DNA of 64,000 bases from Pyropia haitanensis (lineage: Eukaryota; Rhodophyta; Bangiophyceae; Bangiales; Bangiaceae), in assembly GCA_008729055.1 (NCBI GenBank), contig SDUX01000001.1:2134623-2198622 (forward strand), in the 5' to 3' direction. Position 1 is the first letter of the stretch. Every line of letters starts with the position of its first letter. Below are positions 41,001 to 50,400 of the stretch, one piece after another. Under the pieces are notes generated by a model. That model searched no databases and had not been told where the DNA came from. It saw only the letters and a program-made list of their open reading frames with translations. Position numbers and translations under genes: made by a program.

Positions 41001-42210
41001 AGCCGCCGCCGCCCCGGGTCGGTCGGTGCTGGTTCCCATCACCGCGTCCCGCGGCGTGGCACGCCTCGCCCCCAACCGCCAGCCACTGTTAACGGCCCCG
41101 GCCACGCCCGCCGTTAGGCCCGCTGGCCGCCGCCGTTGCCATGCTGGTTGTTCTGCGTTCCCGCGCCAAAAGGCAGGCGCCACCGTTGTGTGGGGGGCTC
41201 GAACCCCGTCGAGGAGGGGAACTCGATGGCAACTCGATGGGCCTCGGCGCGCCCGTCGAGGACGGTTCTCGACGGGCCTTCGATAGGGACCTCGATGGGG
41301 AACTGGTCGATGGGGCTCGATGAACTCTCCCATCGAGCAAGAAACACGAGAGATCTGGCCCACAGTCTACACTTTTTGTTCTATCTCGAGAATTATAGTG
41401 ACTTTTTCACGAGAAGTTTGCGAGTCCGTCCTTCATGCCAATCATTGGATAATGCTCAGTACTGACAGTTTCCCTTAAGCCAATGGATGATGTCACAATT
41501 TTCTCAATACTGGACAAGCATTGATGAGAGCATTGTGAAATGGAATCCACCTCCGTCAAACTTCCCCGTGCCCTGCTCTCCTGTTGCCTAATGCACGCTG
41601 GCCTCTGACCACGTCAGCCACTACTCTACACACCGCTCATTAGGACGTAGGCGCATACAAAGTTTATCATTCCCACTGAGTCTTTGCGCGAAGAGATTAA
41701 CAAGTGTGCTGAGCCGCGTAGACGTGCCGCAGTTCACTGCTTCACAGTCGCTATTTTGCAGAGGCAGTTCACATTGTTGGTTACTGTCTTTCTGTTGAAG
41801 CTAGCCACAAGGATGCACTTTCGCTCCGTATTGCCACTGCGTCAGCCCCATGTCTTGCTCCGCTGTCTCTGCTTTCATCTCTTGCCTACCGCGTCTGATT
41901 CGCAGCGCCACAAAGATAGCGACTGCATCCGAGCGTCTCCCTGGCACAAGCAGAGGAGCATGGATTGCGCCAAAGGCTCCAGCTTGTTTCATGTCGTCGC
42001 GCCGGGGCCCCATGGCGGCACATCGTCGTTCTGCCGAGGTTTCCACGCTTCAGTAAATACGATTCTGTCCGCTTGCTCTCATTGCTTACTGTGTACGAAA
42101 ACAGTTCAATGAAACATCCAATCAAGCAGCGGCCTGGTTGCGCAGACAGGCCCGGAGAGGCCGCCTGTGGAGTCAACACCTCGCCGAGGTCGCGACACGG
42201 CGCGTTAGCC
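38033..42210. other. long gene-poor stretch between DJ-1 and the transposon nest
   Basis: No conserved coding seen. 38280-38560 is low-complexity GC; 39690-40700 contains diverged ~430-bp repeats. 41180-41345 is rich in CTCGATGG/TCGACGGG motifs, and 41350-42110 is distinctly more AT-rich with degraded open frames. A similar CTCGATGG-rich stretch lies on the other side of the nest at about 55255-55385. Confidence 0.4.
39691..40700. repeat. diverged tandem repeat, period ~430-440 bp
   Basis: A conserved core recurs at 39691 (CGGGGGAACGCGCCGTGCGAG), 40129 (CGGGAGCGCGCCGCGCCAAG) and 40559 (CGGGAGCGCGCCGTGCGAG). Matching upstream blocks are GCGCGGGGTACGGACACG near 40044 and GCGCGGGGTGCAGACACG near 40452. 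Between the cores similarity is weak, so these are old copies. Confidence 0.5.
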
Positions 42211-42512
42211 TGTCTGGCCCAATAACCGGCCACCTGGACAGCCGACGCCGTTCTCTCTGTCTCCGTCAGAAAAAAAAGACACCGTTGGAGAGAGGAGAGT
42301 GACCTCGTTCTCATGGTGCTGTTTTTTTTCTTCTTCTGTCAGTGAGTACCTCGTAGCGCCGCCCTCAAAATCGGGCCGCCACGTGTAATGCCCCTAAACC
42401 GGCCAGCTCTGCAATAGGCATCCAGGGCCCATCACGAGGTTGACAGGTGTCAACAGAGAACACAAGGCCACATTTACTCTTCGCTCAGCGCCCCCCCTCT
42501 CCCCCGCCTGTC

Positions 42513-43430
42513 CTACGGAAATTCTGCCAAGCCCATACGCATGCGCTGGCGCTGCGCGCCAGCCAGCATGCGTTTTTTTTGGACCGTTTTAATGGGGCCG
42601 CGGGCCCGCCGGTCCCTCGTGATGAGAGCTTCTCGCGCGCGATTCTCCGTACGCTGCTGCTTGTCGGCTGCCTTCCTTGCTGCTTCTTTCGCCTTAGCGG
42701 CATCTGCATGTAGCTTCTCATTGATGGCCTTGGTCACAGCCTCGGAGTTGGCCAGCACCGCCTTCCCACTGTTCGAAATTGAGCCATACGCCCACGTGAC
42801 CTCCTCCAGCTGGCGCACGGCCTCTGGCTTCAGCCGGGCCACCAGCGTAGGCATGTGGATGGCCCTATGGGCGGCCGCCGTCCCCTTACCGGTCCGCAGC
42901 CGATTGACGTCAATCCTGTTGACGTCAATGGGCCACATGCCACAGTTCTTAAAGCTGGACTTGATGCGTTGAGGAGTCATTGTTGCCGTCCAGCTCGCCG
43001 CAATCGCCTGGAGAAGGTAGCGGACATCAAAACCGGCCCCCGCAGGAATGGATGCCAGCAGAGCCCGCATGTGAGTGCGTCCATTAGCCTTGAGAGCCAG
43101 GAAAACGCGGTCGTCGCAGGGCTGCAAGATGTGGGAGAGGTGTGAAGGGTACATCAGGGCGTACACATTGGCAGCCCGGAGCGCCAGCAGCCCATCCAAG
43201 TCATAGTGGACCTTGCAGCCATCGAGCAAAAGGAGCTTAGGCTCCTCTGGGCGCACCTTGCCGAGGAGGCGCGCCACGGAGTGAGCCCACTCCCCCCAGA
43301 GCTCCTGGTCAAACCCAGGGGGCTCTCGCCGTCGCACCTCCGCATCAGGGTCCTCCAGAAGGTCCGCCAGCGGGACATACTTCTTGGTTCCATCTTCACG
43401 TGTGGTGTACATAAATGGGACCCTGTTAGG
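42513..43430 (-). pseudogene. pogo/Tigger-type transposase, C-terminal part (interrupted gene)
   Basis: This is the downstream part of a DDE transposase whose upstream part lies 10.6 kb away at 54007-54845. It contains the second catalytic aspartate in LLLLDGCKVHYD and the third in the LQPCDD segment. Then follow IAASWTATMTPQRIKSSFKNCGM, typical of Tigger/jerky-like enzymes, and a long basic, Ala/Lys/Arg-rich helical tail ending at the stop near 42513. Removing the retrotransposon and one TTAGG copy leaves the frame open across the junction. The gene was thus intact (about 583 codons) when hit and is now disabled. Confidence 0.85.
43426..43430. repeat. TTAGG target-site duplication, left
   Basis: TTAGG abuts the left LTR here and recurs directly beyond the right LTR at 54007-54011. 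A 5-bp duplication is the expected integrase footprint for Ty3/Gypsy elements. Confidence 0.9.
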
Positions 43431-43951
43431 TGTAGCAGTACGGCTACGCCGACCCACAACTTGTGGGGGCGGAACACGCACGCTCGGGTCCCAACTTGGA
43501 ACACCGGAAGCAACCCGTGCAACACCAACACGCGACTTGCGTGTGACGAGTGGCCGACTCGCCAAGGCACGAACAAGATGTGTCGGAGCCAGACGGAGTT
43601 TACTTGGCAGCCAAGGGGGGCCCTCCCCGCCTTGCTGTCCCGCGCATATAAACCCTCGTGTGCACGCATGCGCGCGCACACCCCTCGCAAAACACGCAAA
43701 AAATGAACACTCAGACCACCCAATAAAAAGGCTCCACAATCAAAGCAAGCAAGCGTAGAAATCCGTCTGGCTCCCGCGCAAAAATCCCCAAGATACGAAC
43801 CACTGCAATACTCTGCAAATGGGGTGCCGAAAGTCCCAGTCGGAACTTCGAGCTGAAATCGGAATATTTCACTCATGGGTCGGGTGAAATCCAATCTCAA
43901 TTCTGAGCCACTTGCTCCGAATATTCAAACCCAGATTCGGGGTTTGTCACA
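43431..43951 (-). repeat. 3' LTR (521 bp)
   Basis: Begins TGTAGCAG and ends GTCACA, so it has the canonical TG...CA ends in either orientation. It appears identical to the copy at 53486-54006. On the plus strand it contains CATATAAACC (TATAAA at 43647-43652) and CAATAAAAAG (43721-43730), promoter-like and poly(A)-like signals facing the antisense ORF. Confidence 0.95.
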
Positions 43952-43964
43952 TTTCCCCCTCCTC
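43952..43964 (-). promoter_or_regulatory. polypurine tract
   Basis: On the minus strand GAGGAGGGGGAAA directly precedes the 3' LTR. It is the expected primer for plus-strand DNA synthesis and confirms the orientation of the element. Confidence 0.85.
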
Positions 43965-44430
43965 AACAGTCCAGCCGTCCCGGCGGACGTCCAATCATCT
44001 GCCACTTGCAGATCTCCCGGGGGGTGGCGAGATTGCATCTCCCCAAGGGGGGTGGGCCAAGGATACGTGGCCCACAATCTCGCAATGTCCGCACCCCATT
44101 GGGCGGACGAAAAGATCTGGCCCAGTGTCGTGAGGGACACGTAGGGGCCGGGGGACGCCGCGCCCACACACGCGTGTCGCGCGGGCCGTGCGGGGGGGGT
44201 GTGTGGCCGTGGTGTTTACGTCCCCTCCCCCCTCCCGTGGCCGCCCCCAATCGGGGGTGGGGGGTGTTGGCGTGGCACCCCCGTTCGGTAGTGTACGGGG
44301 GGGGGGGGTGTTGGTGGCGGTTGCCGCGACGCGCCCCCTTACCCCCCCCCCTCACCCGTCCGCACGGTCCGATCGGGCACCCCTCCTGTTTCTGTTGTTC
44401 TCGGGGGTGTTCGAGAACACGCAGGAGGGG

Positions 44431-44437
44431 TATATAG
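44431..44437 (+). promoter_or_regulatory. TATA box of the antisense gene
   Basis: TATATAG in GGAGGGGTATATAGGGG, plus strand, inside the retrotransposon and opposite to Gag-Pol. It is the same heptamer and G-rich context as the TATA box of the DOMON-Hint gene at 12727. Transcription would start near 44460, followed by an ATG-free leader to 45320. Confidence 0.6.
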
Positions 44438-44716
44438 GGGAGAGTGGCGAGTTGCTATTCCTCCCCTCGCGTCTCGGGCACATCCCGAGCGCACCCCTTG
44501 GGTCGGGGTCGTGTTGGTTGTCGGGGTGTGTGTTCTCCCCGCGCTTGCGGTGGTCGGGGTTGTTTCCTCCCCTTTCTTTTGTGGGGGTTGGGACAACTTT
44601 TGCCCTCCCCCCCCCCTCCCTCACCTACTCCACTTGGGCGGGCGGGTGGCGGTGGTCGGGGCGTGTGGTGGTGGCCGGGGCGTGGCCCGCCCCGTCCGGT
44701 TCTTCTTCCCCCTTGT

Positions 44717-45150
44717 GTCGGGCGGTCGGCGGCCGTGGTGGTGTGCCTTCGTCTTCCCTCCCCGTGGGTCGGGCGGTCGGCGGCCGTGGTGGTGTGCCTT
44801 CGTCTTCCCTCCCCGTGGGTCGGGCGGTCGGCGGCCGTGGTGGTGTTGTCGTCCTTCCTCCCTCCCGTGTGTCGGGCGGTTGGCGGCCGTGGTGGGTGTG
44901 TCTTCCTCCTCCCTCCCGTGTGTCGGGCGGTCGGCGGCCGTGGTGGTGTGCCTTCGTCTTCCCTCCCCGTGGGTCGGGCGGTCGGCGGCCGTGGGGGGTG
45001 TGTCTTCCTCCTCCCTCCCGTGTGTCGGGCGGTCGGCGGCCGTGGGGGGTGTGTCGTCGTCCTCCCTCCCGTGGGTCGGGCGGTCGGCGGCCGTGGGGGG
45101 TGTGTCTTCCTCCTCCCTCCCGTGTGTCGGGCGGCCGGCGGCCGGGGGGG
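44717..45150 (+). repeat. 51-bp tandem repeat, about 8-9 copies
   Basis: Units beginning GTCGGGCGGTCGGCGGCCGTGG recur near 44717, 44768, 44819, 44871, 44922, 44973, 45024, 45075 and 45126. They vary between a GTGTGCCTTCGTCTTCCCTCC and a GTGTGTCTTCCTCCTCCCTCC half. The ~51-bp period is 17 codons, so frames stay open, but the array lies upstream of the first ATG of the antisense gene. Confidence 0.85.
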
Positions 45151-45319
45151 GGGGGTGTTGACGGTGACGGGTTGTGGACGGGGTTGTTCCACTCCCCGTC
45201 GTGCTCGCCCCCGCCAAGTCGGCCGAGGTGGTGACAGGGGTGAGGGAGGAGTCATCCCTCTTCCCGTCCGGTCAACCTACCCCGTTGCCCTCTTGGGGGT
45301 GTTGCCGGTGGCGATCAGC

Positions 45320-47230
45320 ATGACGGGTGCGACCCCACAGGGGCCGCCCCCTTCCTCCACCTCCCGCTCGGAGCGCCTCCGATCGGGGGACGAACTCCTC
45401 GGGACTGAGGAGTCGCTCAGCCGGGGGTCGGCCATGGACACAACTCGTCCATCACCGGCCGGAGTGGGGTCGGCATCGGCGTCGGCTGCCCCCGTTGACG
45501 TCGTACCTCCCGTGGCGCCGGGGTCAGGCGCCCGGGTTGGGGACACTATTCCTGATCCGGAGGAGGGGGACGAGGACATCCCCATCCCTCGGCGGGCGGG
45601 GCCGGCTTTACTCCTGCCGCCTCGTCCGCGAGGTCCGGTCCTACCCCAACTCTGGCAGGTACCGAAGACCATCGGGGAGTTTCCCGACGGTTACCTGAAG
45701 GAGGTTTACCGTCGGGTCCCCGCGGCTCGCCGGGACGACGTCTGGCAGCGACGGACTCGTCGCTTCCCCCGCCAGGTGGCTCTCCCTGCGGGGGTTATGT
45801 GTGATCTGCCGGCGTTGCTCCACGCGGCAGACGCCAACGAAGTGTCCGCGTTGGCGCACTCCCTCGCCCAGGCTCCGGGCGAGCTGGAGTTTGACGACAC
45901 CACCATGACGGTTCTGCCCGAGTGGTGTTTCCTGCCTCGCCCTTTTGTGGGCGGGGCAGATGCCCACGAGTACCACGGCGTGGTGCGTGACGAACACCGT
46001 CACCGGACGAAGACGGACTTCCTCGTCCACTCGTCAAGGGTGGAGTTTCCCCTTGTCCCCGCGGAGGAGCGGGACAACTTTTATCCCCGTCTCCCCGACT
46101 GGTGGGAGAGCATGGAAGTTCCATGCGGGTTCCCAGCTCGGGTTCCCCTGTTGGTGGCCTACTTTGGCACCTTTCTTAGCGGCGCCGGGGGTCACCGTGC
46201 CTTCGCTATCCTCGCCACGCACTGGGTGGTCGAGGTGGCCCGAGGTTGGTACTCCGATGTTGTCCATCGGGGTTACCTTTGGCACCTCTCACCGAGTTTG
46301 GTGGAAGCCATCTCGGGCCTTGGGCTTCCATGGCTCTGTATGGATGCCGCACCCCAGGCCGAGTCGGTCCTGCGGGCGATGTGCTATCTCCACAATCAAC
46401 TTGATTGGGAGAACCTTACGCCGTTCCTGAGTCGGAACAAGCGGATCGAGCCGGGGGCGGAGTCCTCCCCGACTCGGGGGTTCGTCTACTGCACCCGAAC
46501 TCTGGTGCAGGGCGCCCTCCTGCTCCGAGAGGGGTTGGGGGATGCTACCCTCCCCTACGCGGATGGAGTTCATCCGTCATCCTCCCCCCCCCTGTCGGGG
46601 CAGGTTGCGGCGGGGGTGACCAGTCGTCGCCCTCCCCCCAAGGGGGTTACCCGCACTCGGGGTAACGCCCAGGGGTCGGGGAGTGGTCGTCGAACTTCGT
46701 CGGCTACCCCTCCGCAGGGACCCGGAGTCGTGGTCCCCTTCGAGTTTATTGAGCCATTCCCTGAGTCGGAGGTGGCGGCCGTTTGGGGCCGGACTCGGGT
46801 CCCACGGCCCCTAGCACGTGGTGTCGCGGGGATGCTCCCCAACTTGGGGGCTCTCATGTACGACACCACGCTGGAGGCCTCACTCGTGGCCTCCCTTGAC
46901 ACATTGGCTTGGGTCACCCGCCGCGTCAGCGGGTTCCTGGCGCAGCCCGACAACTCGTCGCAGGCTCGCCAAGCTTTGGCGGCGGAGGTGACTCGCCTCG
47001 CCGTTGGACATGAGTTCGTCCAGCGGCTGCTGACGACCCAGCAGCATATGGTGCGGCACGGAGGGAGTTCCTCCGGCCCGGCGACTTATGAGCCAGAGGG
47101 GTCGGGGAGTCGCCCGCCCCCTCCTTTTCCGGGGGATCGTGTCTTCTCGCCCCCTTACCCCTCTTACGACCATGGAGGTTCATGGTCGGGACCTCCCCGT
47201 GGGGGCGGGAGTGGTCACATGAGTCAGTGA
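45320..47230 (+). CDS. antisense ORF of the chromovirus, unknown function
   Basis: 636 codons on the strand opposite Gag-Pol, between pol and the 3' LTR. The ATG at 45320 is the first on the plus strand after the TATA box at 44431, about 0.86 kb downstream of the expected start site. The protein begins with a disordered Ser/Pro/Gly/Glu region (~1-105). A compact, Trp/His-rich globular part follows (~110-400), with FPDGYLKEVYRRVPAARRD, VLPEWCFLPRPF, DEHRHRTKTDFLVHSSR, FYPRLPDWWESMEVP, ATHWVVEVARGWY and LHNQLDWENLTPF. Then come a linker, a helical region (~485-570: AAEVTRLAVGHEFVQRLLTT) and a Pro/Gly/Ser tail. There is no signal peptide, membrane span or retroviral Env character, and I recognise no domain. 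It converges with pol (208 bp apart). Antisense 3' ORFs are known in plant Tat/Grande-type Gypsy elements; relationship to them is untested. Confidence 0.75.
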   Translation: MTGATPQGPPPSSTSRSERLRSGDELLGTEESLSRGSAMDTTRPSPAGVGSASASAAPVDVVPPVAPGSGARVGDTIPDPEEGDEDIPIPRRAGPALLLPPRPRGPVLPQLWQVPKTIGEFPDGYLKEVYRRVPAARRDDVWQRRTRRFPRQVALPAGVMCDLPALLHAADANEVSALAHSLAQAPGELEFDDTTMTVLPEWCFLPRPFVGGADAHEYHGVVRDEHRHRTKTDFLVHSSRVEFPLVPAEERDNFYPRLPDWWESMEVPCGFPARVPLLVAYFGTFLSGAGGHRAFAILATHWVVEVARGWYSDVVHRGYLWHLSPSLVEAISGLGLPWLCMDAAPQAESVLRAMCYLHNQLDWENLTPFLSRNKRIEPGAESSPTRGFVYCTRTLVQGALLLREGLGDATLPYADGVHPSSSPPLSGQVAAGVTSRRPPPKGVTRTRGNAQGSGSGRRTSSATPPQGPGVVVPFEFIEPFPESEVAAVWGRTRVPRPLARGVAGMLPNLGALMYDTTLEASLVASLDTLAWVTRRVSGFLAQPDNSSQARQALAAEVTRLAVGHEFVQRLLTTQQHMVRHGGSSSGPATYEPEGSGSRPPPPFPGDRVFSPPYPSYDHGGSWSGPPRGGGSGHMSQ

Positions 47231-47437
47231 CCATCCCCTAGTAGGCCTGTAGTGTATACCACCGAGGGACGACAGGGTTATAGTCGGCCCTGTATCCTAG
47301 AACATCTAGTGCTGCCCCTTTTACTCTAGGGGCAGAGAGGGTAGTCTTGCGTAAAGCAAAGTTGTTGCTTATACTTTTCCCTTTGTCTTCTCAGAGGTCT
47401 TCCCCCTCCCCGAGCTTGGGGTAGGGGGTGCGGAAAG

Positions 47438-50400
47438 CTACGTCGCCTGTGTTGGGCGACGTCGCATGGGTATGTTTGCAGCTTGGCAATACCGCCGGAC
47501 TTTCTCAGTTGGAAGGTCCTCTACATACTCCCAGGTGTCGGACTCCGACCCATACCCAAACCATCTGACACGGAGCATGAGTCGCCCCGATTCATCATAC
47601 CCATGTCCGACAAACTTGTCGAACACGGCTTCCATTGGTTTATTGGAAGTTGACGGCAAGGCTGGGACTTGCCATGCCTTAAGTGCCCGAGCCCAAGCTG
47701 GGTCTCCTTCGGGTGGTTCGGGGGCGCGAGTCGCGTAATTCCCATTAATTGTGCGGATACCATCGTCACTTTCGATGGTTAATCTGCGCCCATCCGTTTT
47801 CAATATTTGATATGGTCCCTGAGTTTTGAAGACCAATTTTCCGCCCGGTTTGTCGTGGGCATTTACGTACACCCATTCTCCAACTCGGAGAGGGGTGCGT
47901 CGACTCCTAACTCGGGTGTCGAAATTCTTTTTGTATCTCGCCTGCGCCTTGTCCATGGTCTTCTGGACAAGGGGTACCATCTCTTCCAGCTTATGGAGGA
48001 GGGCAGCCTTAGCTTGACCCGGAGTTTGGGTCGACGGGTTACCCTCAGTCTGGGTGAGGCGTTCAATGGCCACTGGCTTGAGTCGCCGTGGACATACAAA
48101 GGCAAACGGTGCCTCTCCCGTGCTACTGTGCACTTGGGAGTTGTACGCTGTCACAAGTAGTGACGCATAGCGCGCCCATGTGACTACATGGTCGTGCACA
48201 TAGTGACGCAACTGGCGCACTAGTGTCTTATTGAAGCGCTCCACCTGCCCATTAGTCTGGGGGTGGTACGGGGTGGCGTAGTTTGTTTCCACCCCGAGCA
48301 TCTTCAGGACTCCCTGGTATAGGACGGACGCGAACTGCGGTCCGTTGTCCGAAAGGACAGAGTCCGGGATACCATAACTGGCTATCCAGACGTCGAGCAA
48401 CTCGCTCAAGACGTCCAAGGCAGTGGTGTCCTTGAGTGGGGCCACCCGTGTGAGCTTAGTAAAGCGATCACACATCACCAGAAGGTACTCATACCCTTCT
48501 GGTGTCCGAGGCAGTGGACCAAGTAGGTCCACGGCAATCGCTGCGAACGGCTCTGTCGCAGGGAAGAGGCGCATAGTGGACGTCTCCCTGGCCTCCATGA
48601 GTCGGTTCTGTGCGCAAGTCGCGCACGAGGCCACATGCCCATACACATCAGCCACAAGTGATGGCCAATAATATTTTTTCCTCAGGGTCTGATACAACTT
48701 AGTCGACCCTGGGTGGGCACCCAACGGTGAGGAGTGTTCCCGTTGGAGGATGTCCTTCCTCAGACTCTCGGGAACAACAACTTGTTGTTCTCCTTGGGTA
48801 TGTCCCCGCCGGCATAAAATGCCGTCTTCACTCAAGAAAAACCGAGTTGGTTCGGGACTGTCCAACTCCTTCTTGAGTTGCTGACAGAGTTTGTCAGACT
48901 CTTGTGCCTGGACGAGTTTGTCCTTAGGCAGGGGTAGGAGGCGGGCCATCTCCGGCCGCCTCGGGTCGAGTACTGACCCTGACCGTGTGGTGACTCCCAC
49001 ATGAGGGATTTCCTCTGGGATGGGTACCGAGTCGTACCCATCCGTCGGTATGCGAGACATGGCGTCCGCAACCGCGTGCTTTTGACCCGACTTATACTCA
49101 ACGTCGAAGTCAAACTCAGCGAGGCGAAGTCGCCATCGATTGAGTCGATTATTCGAGCACGCTGTAGTGGTAAGTATCCACTTCAGGGCTCGGTGATCAC
49201 ATCGAACGAGGAACCTCCCTCCTTCGATGTAGGGTCGTAGCATGGTGACTGCCCATACTACGCCCAGGCCTTCCAGCTCCGTCACAGTGTAGTTCTTCTG
49301 TGCCGGGGACAGGCCCTTACTGTAGTAGCCCACGGGCAGGTACTCGCCCGTGGTCTGTTGTTGGAGCAAGCAACAACCAAGTTGGTCGTAACTCGCGTCC
49401 ACATCTATGATGTAGTGGCCCCCGAGTCTGGGGATGGCCAACACCGGCGGGTTGCAAAGAAGTTCTTTCAACCTCTCAAACGCTCCTCGCTCCTCTCGGG
49501 TCGGAGGGTCGAGGCGCTTGGGCCGCTTGGGACTTACCAAGCGGTTCAAGGGTGCGGACACTTTGGCAAAGTTCGCCGTGAAGCGTCTGTACACATTGCA
49601 CATGCCCAGAAAACTCCTGAGCTGTGTCTGCGTCACGGGGTAACTCGCCCGACGCAGTGCCACGAGGTTTTTCTCGTTGACACTGATGCTACCTGGTCGA
49701 ACCATATGACCTAGGTAAGCCACCTCGTTACTGAAGAGGTGGCACTTGGCTGGCTTCAGTGTCACTCCTGCCCTACTCAGCAGGGTGAACACATTGTCCA
49801 AGTGGGACAAGTGTTCTTCGGCAGTTCCGGAGAACACAATGATGTCGTCTAAATAGACGAGGGCATACTGCCATTTGACTCCGGCAAGTATCATGTCAAT
49901 AGCACGCTGGAAAGTCGCAGGTGCATTGCATAGCCCAAACGGCAACCTCACGCACTGATAAACTCCACAGTGACACGTGAAGGCCGTGAGTGGCCGATCC
50001 TCCTTACGTATGGGGATCTGCCAGTACCCCGCGTTGCAGTCCAACGTGGAGAAGAACTTTGCCTCGCCAAGTGAGTCGAGGCAATCGTCCATACGGGGTA
50101 AAGGGTAACTGTCCTTTACCGTCCGTTCATTCAACTTGCGGTAGTCAATGCAAAACCGCATGGTGCCGTCGGGTTTGGGCACCAGGACTATGGGGCTGGC
50201 CCACTCGCCTGAGCTGGGCTCAATAACCCCAAGGTCCTTCATCCGTTGGACCTGCTTCCGGGTAAGTTCCCGAGAGGCAGGGCCCATACGGTAGGGGTTC
50301 AAGCGGACTGGCTTGACCCCAGGCTTCAACACGATTCTGTGTTCGGTGGCCTTGATGAGTCCAAGGTCACCATTCCACAACTTGTGGTGCTTTTGGATGA

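Noticed and set aside
41187..41202. tRNA T-arm (GGCTCGAACCCC resembles a B box on the minus strand)
   Set aside because: No matching acceptor stem, A box or anticodon arm upstream.
41684..42112. 143-codon plus-strand frame in the AT-richer flank of the nest
   Set aside because: No ATG-anchored conserved sequence; composition looks like degraded repeat.
44717..45150. CRISPR-like array at the 51-bp repeats
   Set aside because: Units are contiguous with no spacers, inside a retrotransposon.
45320..47230. Antisense ORF as a retroviral envelope gene
   Set aside because: It is on the strand opposite to Gag-Pol and has no signal peptide, membrane span or fusion-type hydrophobic segment.
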